DNA of 40,158 nt from an uncultured beta proteobacterium (GCA_902825845.1 CADECM010000054.1:1-40158), one strand, 5' to 3'; numbered from the stretch's first letter, positions 22,840-34,822 are shown. A program made the numbers and translations. The notes: generated by a model not told the origin, from the letters alone.

Positions 22840-24069
22840 TTATGTTCTGTATTCGGCGTTGATCTTGACGTAGTCGTAGGAAAAATCGCAGGTCCACACC
22901 GTGCGTTCGGCCTGTCCGCGACCCAATGCGACATGCACCGTGATTTCTGCCGGCTGCATCACCCGCGCGCCGTCCTCTTCGCGGTACGCCGGATCGCGGC
23001 CGCCGTTGTGCAGCACGCGCACCTCGCCGAGCCATATGCTGACGCGCGATACATCCATCCCGGCAATACCCGCATTGCCGATGGCCATGATCAGGCGGCC
23101 CAGGTTCGGGTCGGAGGCAAAGAATGCCGTTTTCACCAGCGGCGAATGCGCAATGCACTTGGCCACGCGCGCCGCTTCCGATTCGTCAGCCGCGCCGCTC
23201 ACGCGCACGGTAATGAATTTGGTCGCGCCTTCACCATCGCGGGCGATCGCCTGTGCCAGCGGCACCGCCACGGCGAGCACTGCGTCGCGCAACGCCATAT
23301 AGTCGGCGGAGTCGGCATTGTTGATTTCAGCATTGCCCGCGCGGCCAGTGGCGACCAGCATGCAGGAATCGTTGGTCGAGGTATCGCCATCGACGGTTAC
23401 GCAGTTAAACGAGCGGTCGGCCACTTCCTTCACCAGCCGCTGCAACAGAGGCTGCGTCACCGCCGCATCCGTGGCGAGATACGCCAGCATGGTCGCCATA
23501 TTTGGCTGCAGCATGCCGACACCTTTCGCGATACCCGTGACGCACACCGGCTTGCCGCCGATGGTGGCGCGTGCCGAAGCCCCTTTGGGAACGGTGTCCG
23601 TGGTCATAATGGCCGCGGCGGCATCAGCCCACTGATTGGCCGCCAGCGATTTCACACAGGCCGGCAGTGCCGCTTCGATGCGATCCACCGGCAAATGCTC
23701 AAGGATCACGCCGGTGGAAAACGGCAGCACGGCTTCAGGCGCGTAGTTCAGCAGGCGCGCCGCCGCCGCGCAGGTTTGGCGCGCCGCGGCAAGGCCTTGC
23801 GCGCCGGTACCACAATTGGCATTGCCCGCGTTGACCACAAGAGCGCTGATGGCAGCGCCGGCATTAAGCCGTTCCCGGCAAACCTGTACTGGTGCCGCGG
23901 CAAAACTGTTTTGCGTGAATACGCCCGCCACGCGCGTGCCCGGCGCGAAACGCATCAGCATCAGATCGCGGCGTTCCGCCTTGCGGATGCCCGCATACGC
24001 AAAGCCCAGTTCCACACCGTCTATTGCAAAAAGGCTGGCCGGCGCAGGCGCCTGAAGATTCACTGCCAT
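22840..24069 (-). CDS. argJ: Bifunctional glutamate N-acetyltransferase / amino-acid N-acetyltransferase ArgJ
   Basis: A 409-residue enzyme that recycles the acetyl group from N-acetylornithine to glutamate in arginine synthesis. It is autocleaved before the nucleophilic threonine in KGVGMLQPNMATMLAYLATDA (Thr193). Other family marks: VVNAGNANCGTGAQG, MTTDTVPKGA and FNCVTVDGDTSTNDSC. The C-terminus DFSYDYVKINAEYRT matches the family end. Its 5' and 3' sides are both flanked by copies of the AT-rich motif. ACGGAGAT is the ribosome-binding site before the ATG at 24069. Confidence 0.97.
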   Translation of the reverse strand: MAVNLQAPAPASLFAIDGVELGFAYAGIRKAERRDLMLMRFAPGTRVAGVFTQNSFAAAPVQVCRERLNAGAAISALVVNAGNANCGTGAQGLAAARQTCAAAARLLNYAPEAVLPFSTGVILEHLPVDRIEAALPACVKSLAANQWADAAAAIMTTDTVPKGASARATIGGKPVCVTGIAKGVGMLQPNMATMLAYLATDAAVTQPLLQRLVKEVADRSFNCVTVDGDTSTNDSCMLVATGRAGNAEINNADSADYMALRDAVLAVAVPLAQAIARDGEGATKFITVRVSGAADESEAARVAKCIAHSPLVKTAFFASDPNLGRLIMAIGNAGIAGMDVSRVSIWLGEVRVLHNGGRDPAYREEDGARVMQPAEITVHVALGRGQAERTVWTCDFSYDYVKINAEYRT

Positions 24070-24081
24070 GGCAGAATATCT

Positions 24082-24102
24082 CCGTAACGTATTGATTTTA
24101 TT
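24082..24102 (-). repeat. Dispersed AT-rich motif, copy 6 (argJ leader)
   Basis: Minus-strand AATAAAATCAATACGTTACG lies in the secA-argJ gap just before the argJ ribosome-binding site. It is close to the other copies with a one-base shift after CAA. Confidence 0.5.
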
Positions 24103-24126
24103 AATTAAATTTGAATGACATCAACA

Positions 24127-26952
<2,826 letters not shown>

Positions 26953-26985
26953 GGACTGCTTCAAACTCCCGCGCAATTTCCCGCG

Positions 26986-27018
26986 CAAATAAAAAGGGGC
27001 GGGGAAATCCCCACCCCT
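26986..27018 (-). terminator. Intrinsic terminator after the M23 peptidase gene
   Basis: Minus strand: AGGGGTGGGG-ATTT-CCCCGCCCCT forms a 10-bp stem with one G-U pair, followed by TTTTATTTG. It lies 31 bp after the M23 stop and before secA. This is the clearest rho-independent terminator in the window. Confidence 0.85.
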
Positions 27019-27048
27019 CGCGTATGGTACTCCACGCCGTATTTTACG

Positions 27049-27960
27049 TCAGCGCGGCAGCTGCAGGAATTGGGCGGGATTCACGGCCACGCCTCGTTGC
27101 AGCACTTCAAAATGCAGATGCGTGCCTGTCGCGCGTCCAGTACGCCCCACTTCCGCAATTTTGGCGCCGCGCAATACCATGTCGCCGACTTTGACGTGCA
27201 ACCGCGAGGCATGCGCGTAGCGCGTGGTCAAATTGTTGACGTGCTCGATTTCGACCATATTACCATATTGGGAATGTCGCTCCGCGTAAATCACCACCCC
27301 GCCTGCGGCGGCCAGGATCGGCGCACCTTCGCCACCCGCGAAATCGATCCCTTCGTGATACGATTTTCGGCCGGTAAACGGGTCTATGCGCCAGCCGAAA
27401 TTGGAGTTGTAGGAACCGCCCAGTACCGGAAGCATCGTCGGAATCAGCTTGTTGCGCGCACTTTCAAGGGTCAGCAACGATTCCAGCACGCTCAGTTTGT
27501 CGCCGTGGTCGTCAACTCGCCGCTTCAGCGAATCGGCTTGGGTGGACAAGTCGTTCAAACTAAAATCTCGGCTGGGCACGGTCGACAGCGCGCCACCGCG
27601 CCCCGGCGGTTCGGAAAACTGGAATTCCTGCGGCTTGAAGCCGGCCAGTTTCGCCAGGCGTTCGCCCAGGTTATCCAGACGCAGCAGTTGTGCCTGCATT
27701 TCCCCCAAACGCTTCGCCATCGCGTTAAGATTGTCCCGCATGTACGATTCGCTCTGCTCCCGGTTCTGCTGCAGCGATCCGTTTCGCTGTGCCATGAACG
27801 GCAGCACCGGCGAAAAGTACTGGATCGCAAGATTGAGCGCGCCGGCGGCAATGATGATCGCCAGTGTCAGTCCGGCGCATGCGTACGCGAGATGCCTCCC
27901 ATCGAGGCTGATGGTGCGGGCTGTGGTGGATCGACCAGAAACCAGAATTATGTTCAACAC
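27049..27960 (-). CDS. M23 family metallopeptidase (membrane-anchored, LytM-type)
   Basis: A 303-residue protein with a short N-terminal cytoplasmic segment, one membrane helix (AYACAGLTLAIIIAAGALNLAI) and a coiled-coil region (about 60-160). The M23 domain has zinc ligands in YHEGIDFAGG (H...D) and HLHFEV, and NNLTTRYAHASRLHVKVGD is the typical core. All ligands are present, so it may cut peptidoglycan cross-bridges. The GTG at 27960 is the best start. It lies between lpxC/DciA and secA, as in other betaproteobacteria. Confidence 0.92.
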   Translation of the reverse strand: MLNIILVSGRSTTARTISLDGRHLAYACAGLTLAIIIAAGALNLAIQYFSPVLPFMAQRNGSLQQNREQSESYMRDNLNAMAKRLGEMQAQLLRLDNLGERLAKLAGFKPQEFQFSEPPGRGGALSTVPSRDFSLNDLSTQADSLKRRVDDHGDKLSVLESLLTLESARNKLIPTMLPVLGGSYNSNFGWRIDPFTGRKSYHEGIDFAGGEGAPILAAAGGVVIYAERHSQYGNMVEIEHVNNLTTRYAHASRLHVKVGDMVLRGAKIAEVGRTGRATGTHLHFEVLQRGVAVNPAQFLQLPR

Positions 27961-27980
27961 CGTGCTCCAGACTGCTGACG

Positions 27981-28433
27981 ATGCCGCTGCGTGACATCCG
28001 GACTCTTATCGGCACGACCGGCGAACTGGCGTCGTTGCGCGATAGGGCCCGCAGGCAGGCGGCATTACAACAGGCTTTTGTTGACTACACCCCGGTCGAA
28101 CTCGCCGCTGTGACCAAAGCGAGTCGTGTGGGTTACATCAGGGCAGGCACGCTATATCTGTTGGCGGACCATACTGCTGCTGCCGCAAAGCTGCGGCAAC
28201 TACTGCCACGTTTACTGCCCGTATTTCGGAAACTGGAGGCGGAGGTTACTGCAATTAAAGTGCAGGTGCAAGTCAGAAACCAACCTGAATCGACAAGAAG
28301 TCACAGTGCGGTAAAATTATTACCCATTGATTCCATTGATAAATTTATAATTCTCGCAGATTATGTCCACGATCCGAAATTAAAGTTAGCAATCACAAAC
28401 CTGGTGCGTAAACGCACGCAAGATACCCGCTAA
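27981..28433 (+). CDS. DUF721 / DciA-like protein
   Basis: A 150-residue protein of the DUF721 family, which includes DciA, the replicative helicase loader of bacteria without DnaC/DnaI. The N-terminal part has GTLYLLADHTAAAAKLRQLLPRLL, the DUF721 signature of a strand, then Ala-rich helix and RL-rich helix. The C-terminal third (28300-28430) is rich in Lys/Ile and unusually AT-rich. It is the only plus-strand gene in the 20964-40132 region, divergent from M23 by 20 bp and convergent with lpxC. Confidence 0.8.
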   Translation: MPLRDIRTLIGTTGELASLRDRARRQAALQQAFVDYTPVELAAVTKASRVGYIRAGTLYLLADHTAAAAKLRQLLPRLLPVFRKLEAEVTAIKVQVQVRNQPESTRSHSAVKLLPIDSIDKFIILADYVHDPKLKLAITNLVRKRTQDTR

Positions 28434-28451
28434 GACGGCTATCAGGCCGTC
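28434..28451. terminator. Small hairpin between convergent DciA and lpxC ends
   Basis: GACGGC-TATCAG-GCCGTC, a 6-bp perfect stem starting at the DciA stop and overlapping the last lpxC codons. No U-tract; a bidirectional terminator is only inferred from position. Confidence 0.35.
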
Positions 28452-29359
28452 GCGGTCTGCGGTTGCCACACCATGTAAGGGGGCGCTTCTTCCGGTTTAT
28501 CGAAGCTGCAGAACGTCCATGCCGCACTGTCCTCCAGCACCGCGCGCAGCAACTGATTGTTCAGCGCGTGTCCGGATTTGAAACCGCTGAAGGCGCCAAG
28601 AATGGGGTGCCCCAGCAAATACAAATCGCCGATGGCATCCAGCGCCTTGTGTTTGACGAATTCGTCGTCGTAGCGCAAGCCATCACTGTTAAGGATGCGG
28701 TATTCGTCCAATACTACAGCGTTATCGAGGCTTCCGCCCATCGCCAAGCCTTGCGAGCGCAAGGTTTCGTATTCCTGCACGAATCCAAAGGTGCGCGCGC
28801 GGCTAACCTCCTTGACATAGGAGGTGGACGCAAAATCAAAGCTGACAGTTTGGCGCGACTGTTCAAAAACCGGGTGATTGTATTCAATCGAAATATCGAT
28901 TTTGAAGCCGTTGTGCGGCACCAGCCGTACCCATTTGTCACCTTGCCGTACTTCCACCGCCTTGAGTACGCGCACAAAACGCTTGGCTGCCCTTAGCTCT
29001 TCGACGCCGGCTGATTGCAGCAGAAATACAAAAGGCCCCGCGCTGCCATCCATGATCGGAATTTCAGGCGCGTTGACATCAACATAAACGTTGTCCACGC
29101 CCAGGCCCGCCAACGCGGACATGAGATGTTCCACCGTCGCAATCGTCGCTCCGCCCTTGCTTAAGCAGGTGGCAAGCCGCGTGTCGCTCACCGCGTACGG
29201 ATCGACTTTGATATCCACGGCCTGGGGCAAATCGATACGGCGAAACACGATGCCCGTATCGGCCACCGCCGGACGCAGGGTTATGCTCACCTTTTCACCG
29301 GAGTGCAAGCCGATGCCGGTGGCGCGAATAACGTTTTTTAGCGTACGTTGGCGAATCAT
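28442..29359 (-). CDS. lpxC: UDP-3-O-acyl-N-acetylglucosamine deacetylase LpxC
   Basis: A 305-residue zinc amidase catalysing the committed step of lipid A synthesis. It opens [24 protein letters not shown]. The zinc ligand His is in [13 protein letters not shown], the second His and Asp in [17 protein letters not shown], and the catalytic His in [12 protein letters not shown]. The length is standard. It has its own upstream region of about 300 bp separating it from ftsZ, so it is transcribed apart from the division genes at least in part. Confidence 0.97.
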   Translation of the reverse strand: MIRQRTLKNVIRATGIGLHSGEKVSITLRPAVADTGIVFRRIDLPQAVDIKVDPYAVSDTRLATCLSKGGATIATVEHLMSALAGLGVDNVYVDVNAPEIPIMDGSAGPFVFLLQSAGVEELRAAKRFVRVLKAVEVRQGDKWVRLVPHNGFKIDISIEYNHPVFEQSRQTVSFDFASTSYVKEVSRARTFGFVQEYETLRSQGLAMGGSLDNAVVLDEYRILNSDGLRYDDEFVKHKALDAIGDLYLLGHPILGAFSGFKSGHALNNQLLRAVLEDSAAWTFCSFDKPEEAPPYMVWQPQTATA

Positions 29360-29664
29360 GGCAAATGTGTCAGGCGTCCGGCCGACACCCTGTAATGTAG
29401 TCCCAAACTTAATAAACTTTGTTTAAATTCAAGTAGATAGTGATTATAACACTCAAATAACGCAGCCGACAGCAAATTGTCATACGAGCGCTGCCGGACC
29501 GCGCCCGGCGCTCCACAAAAATGCAACAAGTGGGCGCCGGCGTTTCGCCGGCAGCATCAAACGGCCAGGCGCGAGGGTTAATTCCCGGGATTTGAATTCC
29601 CGGAAACCAGCCCGCCTTCTTTATTACGCCTCACGGACGCGGCGTGAACCGCGTTGCCGGCCGA
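29360..29664 (-). promoter_or_regulatory. lpxC upstream region with candidate promoter
   Basis: A 305-bp gap between ftsZ and lpxC. On the minus strand a perfect -10 TATAAT lies at 29449-29444, about 85 bp before the lpxC ATG; the -35 is weak at 17-18 bp spacing (TTGCTG occurs at 21). A weak copy of the dispersed AT motif (plus strand, 29421-29443, GTTTAAATTCAAGTAGATAG) overlaps the expected transcription start. Closer to ftsZ are a hairpin at 29536-29552 and an imperfect one at 29582-29605. I see no gene in it. Confidence 0.5.
29536..29552. terminator. Hairpin downstream of ftsZ
   Basis: GCCGGCG-TTT-CGCCGGC, a perfect 7-bp GC stem about 115 bp after the ftsZ stop on its strand, without a U-tract. 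A second, imperfect stem (TTCCGGGA...TCCCGGGAA on the minus strand) lies at 29582-29605. Either could weaken readthrough from the dcw operon into lpxC. Confidence 0.4.
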
Positions 29665-30825
29665 TCAATCCGCCTGCTTGCGCAAGAACGCGGGTATATC
29701 CAGCATATCCACGCCCGACTGGCGCATCGCCTCCACCGTGGCGTCCCGATTGCGCCGCCGCATCACCGCCGGCTGTTCGAGGTCGTCATAATTCACGTCG
29801 TGCGGTTTGTTATCGGTGCCGGTCATTTGCGCCACCACCTTCAGCGGGTTCTTTTGCGCGCGGCCGGCGGGCTTGCCCAGGCCAGTGGCAACGATGGTCA
29901 CGCGCAGATTGTCATCAATCGACTCATCGTAGACCGCGCCCACGATCACGGTCGCGGATTCCGCGGCAAATGCCTTGATGGTATCCATCACATCGTACAT
30001 TTCCTGCAACTGGAAGCTCGCTTCGCTGGCCGAAATATTGATCAGCACACCGCGCGCGTCCTGGATGTCGATGTCTTCCAGCAGCGGGCACGCCACCGCC
30101 TGCTCGGCCGCCGCGCGCGCACGGCCGGGTCCTGCCGCCCGGGCCGAACCCATCATCGCCATGCCCATTTCCCCCATCACGGTGCGCACATCGGCGAAGT
30201 CGCAATTGATCATGCCGGGGGCGCTGATGATCTCAGCAATGCCTGCAACCGCGCCGTGCAGCACGTCGTTGGCGGAACGGAAAGCTTCCTGCAACGTCAC
30301 CGTGTTACCCAGCACCTGCATCAGCTTGTCGTTGGGTATCACGATCAGCGAATCCACATACTGCGCGAGCGACTCCAGACCTTCCATGGCGATGCGCTGG
30401 CGTTTACCTTCGAACGCGAACGGCTTGGTGACCACGGCAACGGTCAGCACACCCAGTTCCTTGGCAATTTCGGCGACCACCGGCGCGGCGCCAGTGCCGG
30501 TGCCGCCGCCCATGCCCGCGGTGAGAAACAACATATCCGCGCCGCGGATGAGATCCGCAATACGCTCACGATCTTCCATCGCGGCCTGGCGGCCCACCTC
30601 GGGATTGGCGCCGGCGCCAAGGCCCTTGGTTACATCGGTGCCGATCTGCAGTTGCACCTTGGCCTGATTGCGCTTGAGCGCCTGCGCATCGGTATTGGCG
30701 CAAATGAATTCCACGCCATCCACGCCGTGCGTGATCATGTGATCCACGGCGTTGCCGCCGCAGCCACCCACGCCGATCACCTTGATCACTGCCTCCTTCG
30801 ATTGTGCGTCGATCAGTTCTATCAT
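29665..30825 (-). CDS. ftsZ: Cell division GTPase FtsZ
   Basis: A 386-residue tubulin homologue that forms the Z ring. The start at 30825 follows GGAGGCACCAA. IKVIGVGGCGGNAVDHMI and the tubulin signature MGGGTGTGAAPVVAEIAKE bind GTP. The T7-loop region is NCDFADVRTVMGEMG. The conserved C-terminal peptide LDIPAFLRKQAD, which binds FtsA and ZipA/Zap partners, is intact. Last gene of the dcw block here, 58 bp after ftsA with a copy of the AT motif in the gap. Confidence 0.98.
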   Translation of the reverse strand: MIELIDAQSKEAVIKVIGVGGCGGNAVDHMITHGVDGVEFICANTDAQALKRNQAKVQLQIGTDVTKGLGAGANPEVGRQAAMEDRERIADLIRGADMLFLTAGMGGGTGTGAAPVVAEIAKELGVLTVAVVTKPFAFEGKRQRIAMEGLESLAQYVDSLIVIPNDKLMQVLGNTVTLQEAFRSANDVLHGAVAGIAEIISAPGMINCDFADVRTVMGEMGMAMMGSARAAGPGRARAAAEQAVACPLLEDIDIQDARGVLINISASEASFQLQEMYDVMDTIKAFAAESATVIVGAVYDESIDDNLRVTIVATGLGKPAGRAQKNPLKVVAQMTGTDNKPHDVNYDDLEQPAVMRRRNRDATVEAMRQSGVDMLDIPAFLRKQAD

Positions 30826-30864
30826 TTGGTGCCTCCGTTTTTTCCGTCGATTGACAATTAAATC

Positions 30865-30885
30865 GTTTAAACACAAATACTGACT
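30865..30885 (+). repeat. Dispersed AT-rich motif, copy 7 (ftsA/ftsZ gap)
   Basis: Plus-strand GTTTAAACACAAATACTGAC shares CAAATACTxAC with the murB copy and GTTTAAA with the copy at 1719. It touches the ftsA stop codon and runs antisense to both genes. Confidence 0.45.
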
Positions 30886-32131
30886 AAAAATTTCTCTTGA
30901 ACCAGGCTTTCATCCGCTCAAACAAGTGTTGCAACGCGCCGGTCTGGGTGCGCGCCAGTTCCTGTTGCCGGTACTGCTGGATACCTTCCAGCAGCAACCC
31001 GATGGCTGTCGAATAACGTGGGTGGCGCACCACCTCGGCCAGACCGCCGCTGTAGGACGGCTGACCGACGCGCACCGGCATGTGAAATACTTCTTCGCCC
31101 AGTTCCACCATGCCCTGCATCATGCTGGAGCCGCCCGTGAGCACGATGCCCGAGGACAGCAGTTCCTCGTAACCGCTGCGGCGCAGTTCCGCCTGAATCA
31201 GCGAATACAGCTCTTCCACGCGCGGCTCGATCACCTCGGCCAGCGTCTTACGCGATAACTGCTTGGCGCCGCGGTCACCCACGCCTGGCACTTCAATCAT
31301 TTCCTGCGGGTCGGCCAGCTGCGACAGCGCGCAACCATGCTTGATCTTGATGTCGTCGGCGTCCTTGGTCGGCGTGCGCAGCGCCATCGCGATATCGCTG
31401 GTGATCTGATCGCCCGCGATCGGGATCACCGCCGTGTGACGTATGGCGCCGTGGGTAAACACTGCGATATCCGTGGTCCCTCCGCCGATGTCGACCAGGC
31501 ACACGCCGAGATCTTTTTCGTCCTCGGATACCACGGCAATGGCGGACGCCAATGGTTGCAGCACCAGATCGCTCACCTCCAGCCCGCAGCGGCGCACGCA
31601 CTTGATGATGTTCTGCGCCGCGGACACCGCGCCGGTCACGATGTGCACCTTGACTTCCAGACGCACGCCCGCCATGCCCAGCGGCTCGCGCACATCCTCC
31701 TGCCCGTCGATGATGAATTCCTGATTCAGGATATGCAGAATCTGCTGGTCGTTCGGGATCTGAACCGCCTTGGCGGTTTCGATCACGCGCTCAATGTCGG
31801 CCGGCGCGACCTCCTTGTCCTTGATTGCCACCATGCCCTGCGAATTGAAACTCTTGACGTGGCTGCCCGCGATGCCCGTATGCACATGGCTGATCTTGCA
31901 ATCAGCCATCAACTCAGCTTCTTCGAGTGCGCGCTGGATGGCCGCCACCGTGGTCTCGATGTTGACCACCACGCCCTTTTTCAGCCCGCGCGACGGATGC
32001 GTGCCCATGCCGATGATCTCGAAGCTGCCTTCGGGGCCTTCGGACTTTATCTCGGCGACGATGGCAACGATCTTCGAAGTGCCAATATCCAGGCCGACGA
32101 TAACGTTCTTGTGCTCGCGCGGTTTGTTCAT
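30884..32131 (-). CDS. ftsA: Cell division protein FtsA
   Basis: A 415-residue actin-fold ATPase that tethers FtsZ to the membrane. The start at 32131 (MNKPREHKNVIVGLDIGTSKIVAIV) gives the phosphate-1 motif. The SHMA-type 1c domain contains GIAGSHVKSFNSQGMVAIKD. VCLVDIGGGTTDIAVFTHGAI is phosphate 2, GIVLTGGSSMMQGMVELGE is the adenosine motif, and the C-terminal amphipathic helix is LFERMKAWFKRNF. It is 4 bp after ftsQ. Confidence 0.97.
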   Translation of the reverse strand: MNKPREHKNVIVGLDIGTSKIVAIVAEIKSEGPEGSFEIIGMGTHPSRGLKKGVVVNIETTVAAIQRALEEAELMADCKISHVHTGIAGSHVKSFNSQGMVAIKDKEVAPADIERVIETAKAVQIPNDQQILHILNQEFIIDGQEDVREPLGMAGVRLEVKVHIVTGAVSAAQNIIKCVRRCGLEVSDLVLQPLASAIAVVSEDEKDLGVCLVDIGGGTTDIAVFTHGAIRHTAVIPIAGDQITSDIAMALRTPTKDADDIKIKHGCALSQLADPQEMIEVPGVGDRGAKQLSRKTLAEVIEPRVEELYSLIQAELRRSGYEELLSSGIVLTGGSSMMQGMVELGEEVFHMPVRVGQPSYSGGLAEVVRHPRYSTAIGLLLEGIQQYRQQELARTQTGALQHLFERMKAWFKRNF

Positions 32132-32135
32132 GGTG

Positions 32136-32888
32136 TTACGCTTTGGGCCGCGCCGCGGACTTTGCGGGTTGATTGGCGGTTGAAAACTCGGGCACCCGCA
32201 CCGCGAAACCGTTGGCATAGCGCAGATCCACGTACTCGGCCTTGCGACCCATCGGCGCAATGGTGTGCGGGTAGGCCGCCAGAAAACGCGCCAGCCGCGC
32301 CGGCACCTGTTCACGGCCGACCTCCAGCGTCATGCCGTTGTCCAGACGCAGCTGCCACGCGCGCCGCGGCGACAGGCTAACCTGCACCGGCTCGCGGCCG
32401 ATGGCGGCGAGCGAACGCCGGAAAATTTCGTATTGCGCGGCGACCTCGAAAGAAGTTCCGTCCGGTCCGGAAAACACCGGCAGGCGTCCCGCATGTGCCG
32501 CCTCAAACACTTCGCCCTGCACATTGACCAGCGCCGTCTTGTTCCAGCGCGCCAGCGGTTGATGCGCCTCGATTTGCACTTCAATACTGTTCGGCCACTG
32601 CCGGCGCACATCGGCCTTGCGCACCCACGGCAGGGTTTCGAATCCGTTGCGCAGGCGCACGATATCGAAAGTGAAAAACGTGCCGCGGATGTCGCGCCGG
32701 GCAAGGGCAGCCACCTGCTCCGCCTTGATATGTTCGGCGGCGCCCGTCACCCGCAATTCGCGAATGGCGAACACCGGCTGCACGATCGCAAAGCGGATCG
32801 CCCCGTAGCACGCGAGCAGCGCCGCCGCCGCCGCCAGCGCATCGGAAACGCGATTAAGCATAGGCGCGTTATGCCACAGGGCCCACAT
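32136..32888 (-). CDS. ftsQ: Cell division protein FtsQ
   Basis: A 250-residue bitopic protein: short cytoplasmic part, one membrane helix ([20 protein letters not shown]), a POTRA domain ([20 protein letters not shown]) and the beta domain ([34 protein letters not shown]) that links FtsZ/FtsA to FtsBL. The ATG at 32888 lies inside the ddl end, preceded by GGAG at 7 bp, and overlaps ddl by 20 bp, so translation is probably coupled. Confidence 0.94.
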   Translation of the reverse strand: MWALWHNAPMLNRVSDALAAAAALLACYGAIRFAIVQPVFAIRELRVTGAAEHIKAEQVAALARRDIRGTFFTFDIVRLRNGFETLPWVRKADVRRQWPNSIEVQIEAHQPLARWNKTALVNVQGEVFEAAHAGRLPVFSGPDGTSFEVAAQYEIFRRSLAAIGREPVQVSLSPRRAWQLRLDNGMTLEVGREQVPARLARFLAAYPHTIAPMGRKAEYVDLRYANGFAVRVPEFSTANQPAKSAARPKA

Positions 32889-33789
32889 GCGCCGTCTCCA
32901 GAATACGCAGCACCAGATCGTCGAATGCGATGCCCCGCGCGCGCGCCGCCATCGGCACCAGGCTGTGATCCGTCATGCCCGGTATCGTGTTCACCTCCAG
33001 AAACCACGGGCGATTGTCGGCATCGAGCATCAGATCGAGCCGGCCCCAGCCCTGGCAACCGATCAGGCGAAAGGCCGCCAGCGCCTGCTGCTGAATGCTT
33101 GCCTCCACAGCCGCGGGCAGGCCGCTGGGGCAATGGTACTTCGTGGCCTCGCCGAAGTACTTGTTGTGATAATCGTAGTTGCCCTGTGGCGCTTCAATGC
33201 GCACCAGCGGCAATGCTTCGTCGTTTAGAATCGCAGCCGTCAGTTCGCGCCCGGCTATGAATTGTTCGGCGATCACACTGCCATCCAGCTTCGCCGCCTG
33301 CTCGTATGCGAGGCTGAATTTCTCGACAGAGTCCACCTTGCTGATGCCAATGCTGGAGCCTTCGTGCGCGGGCTTCACCATCAGCGGCAGGCCCAGCTTC
33401 GCCGCCACGTCGGCGGCCTGCGAATCGGCCGTGAGCAAAGCATACACCGGCGTGGGTATGCCGGACGCCAGCCACACCAGCTTGGTACGCCACTTGTCCA
33501 TCGCCAGCGCGCTCGCCATCACGCCGCTGCCGGTGTACGGAATCCCCAGCACTTCCAGCGCGCCCTGTACCGTGCCGTCCTCGCCGAAGCGCCCATGCAG
33601 TGCAATAAACACACGCGCGAAACGCTGCGCCAGCAACTGCTCGAACCCCTGATCGCGCGGGTCGAAGGCATGCGCATCCACGCCCTTGCGTAGCAGGGCT
33701 GCCAGCACCATGCTGCCGCTGCGCAGCGAAATCTCGCGCTCGGCACTGCGGCCGCCCATCAGCACCGCGACTTTTCCGAAGTTGCTCAT
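32869..33789 (-). CDS. ddl: D-alanine--D-alanine ligase
   Basis: A 306-residue ATP-grasp enzyme that makes the D-Ala-D-Ala dipeptide for lipid II. It opens [46 protein letters not shown] is the ATP-binding loop and [35 protein letters not shown] holds the Mg/ADP and D-Ala ligands. The ATG at 33789 has GGAG upstream. A near-copy of its first 14 codons lies 124 bp upstream, forming a small ORF that overlaps this start by ATGA. Confidence 0.96.
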   Translation of the reverse strand: MSNFGKVAVLMGGRSAEREISLRSGSMVLAALLRKGVDAHAFDPRDQGFEQLLAQRFARVFIALHGRFGEDGTVQGALEVLGIPYTGSGVMASALAMDKWRTKLVWLASGIPTPVYALLTADSQAADVAAKLGLPLMVKPAHEGSSIGISKVDSVEKFSLAYEQAAKLDGSVIAEQFIAGRELTAAILNDEALPLVRIEAPQGNYDYHNKYFGEATKYHCPSGLPAAVEASIQQQALAAFRLIGCQGWGRLDLMLDADNRPWFLEVNTIPGMTDHSLVPMAARARGIAFDDLVLRILETAHVGPVA

Positions 33790-33914
33790 AGCGCCTCACT
33801 CCGGTCAGCCGCATCGCCTGAGCGGCCCAGCGCGCCTGCCCGCACCCCCGCTCGCGCGGCACCGAGTCCGGCGCGTCCGCCCATCAGCACCGCGACTTTT
33901 CCGAAATGGCTCAA
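33786..33914 (-). CDS. Small ORF built on a duplicated ddl 5' end
   Basis: A 42-codon frame from a TTG that overlaps the murB stop (TTGA) to a TGA that overlaps the ddl ATG (ATGA). Its first 14 codons read [13 protein letters not shown] and match ddl codons 2-14 at about 38 of 42 bases. The rest ([15 protein letters not shown]...) is Ala/Gly/Arg-rich and unrelated to ddl. This is most simply the remains of a 124-bp tandem duplication at the murB-ddl junction, with the older start of ddl left upstream. It may be translated only to couple murB and ddl. Confidence 0.45.
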   Translation of the reverse strand: MSHFGKVAVLMGGRAGLGAARAGVRAGALGRSGDAADRSEAL

Positions 33915-34822
33915 GCGCGTTCCCCAACGATACGCACCTCGCATTCCAACGCCACGCCAAATTTTTCGCGCACGCCAAGCTGCGCGAGCGCGATCAGCGC
34001 CTCGATATCAGCAGCGCTGGCGCCGCCGACATTGACAATGAAGTTGGCATGCTTCGCCGAAATCTCGGCGCCGCCGATGCGCCTGCCCTTGAGTCCGCAG
34101 GCCTGGATCAGGCGCGCGGCGTAATCACCCGGCGGATTGCGAAACACCGAGCCCGCATTGGGTTGCTGCAGCGGCTGGCTGGCAATGCGCGTTGACAGTA
34201 AGTATTTGATTTTATTCCGAGATTTCTCTGAGTCCCCTCTGGGCACAACGAATGTTGCCGCCACGAACCACTCGTCCCGCGGACCGCGCACATGGCGATA
34301 GCCGATCTCAAATTCGCCGCGGCTGCGCTGATGCAATTGCCCTGCGCGGTCGATGGTGGTGACGGCGGTGACCAGATTCCAGGTCTCGCCGCCATAACAG
34401 CCTGCGTTCATGGCCAGTGCACCGCCGATGGTGCCCGGAATCCCGGCGAGAAATTCCGCCCCTTCCGCGCCATGCAGTGCGGCGTAGCGTGCGACTTTAG
34501 GGGAAGCGATACCTGCCCCGGCGTAAATTTCGATCTCGTGATCTCCCGTGCTCAACAACGCAATCTCGCGCAACGCCCAATGCGTAAACACGACGGTGGC
34601 CCGCAGGCCACCGTCGCGCACCAAGAGGTTACTGCCAAGTCCACAAAAGTACAAGCCCTCCGTACGCGGTAACGCCCGCAGGAAAGCGGCCAGGTCATCG
34701 AGATCGACCGGCGCATACGTGCGCGCCGCCGCGCCGCCCGCGCGCCAACTGACGTGTTTCGCCATGGGTTCGTTCAGGCGCAATTCGCCGCGCAGCGCCT
34801 GCAAGTTCCGTGCTTCGGTCAT
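33911..34822 (-). CDS. murB: UDP-N-acetylenolpyruvoylglucosamine reductase MurB
   Basis: A 303-residue FAD enzyme that makes UDP-MurNAc. The ATG at 34822 is preferred (AGGA 7 bp upstream); ATG 34828 is possible. The FAD domain has VSWRAGGAAARTYAPVDLDDL, FCGLGSNLLVRDGG, GAEGAEFLAGIPGTIGGALAMNAGCYGGE and GYRHVRG. The C-terminal domain has PNAGSVFRNPPGDYAARLIQACGLKG and KHANFIVNVGGA (catalytic Ser and Glu region). At 34196-34216 it contains the AT-rich motif as NKIKYLL codons, with no change in expected length. Confidence 0.96.
   Translation of the reverse strand: MTEARNLQALRGELRLNEPMAKHVSWRAGGAAARTYAPVDLDDLAAFLRALPRTEGLYFCGLGSNLLVRDGGLRATVVFTHWALREIALLSTGDHEIEIYAGAGIASPKVARYAALHGAEGAEFLAGIPGTIGGALAMNAGCYGGETWNLVTAVTTIDRAGQLHQRSRGEFEIGYRHVRGPRDEWFVAATFVVPRGDSEKSRNKIKYLLSTRIASQPLQQPNAGSVFRNPPGDYAARLIQACGLKGRRIGGAEISAKHANFIVNVGGASAADIEALIALAQLGVREKFGVALECEVRIVGERA
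34196..34216 (-). repeat. Dispersed AT-rich motif, copy 8 (inside murB, sense)
   Basis: Minus-strand AATAAAATCAAATACTTACT; the first 17 bases are identical to the metC copy. It encodes part of RNKIKYLLST between GC-rich codons. Confidence 0.6.

Noticed and set aside
30826..30883. AT-rich ftsA-ftsZ gap considered as an origin of replication.
   Set aside because: No DnaA-box cluster (TTATNCACA) and no dnaA/dnaN context.
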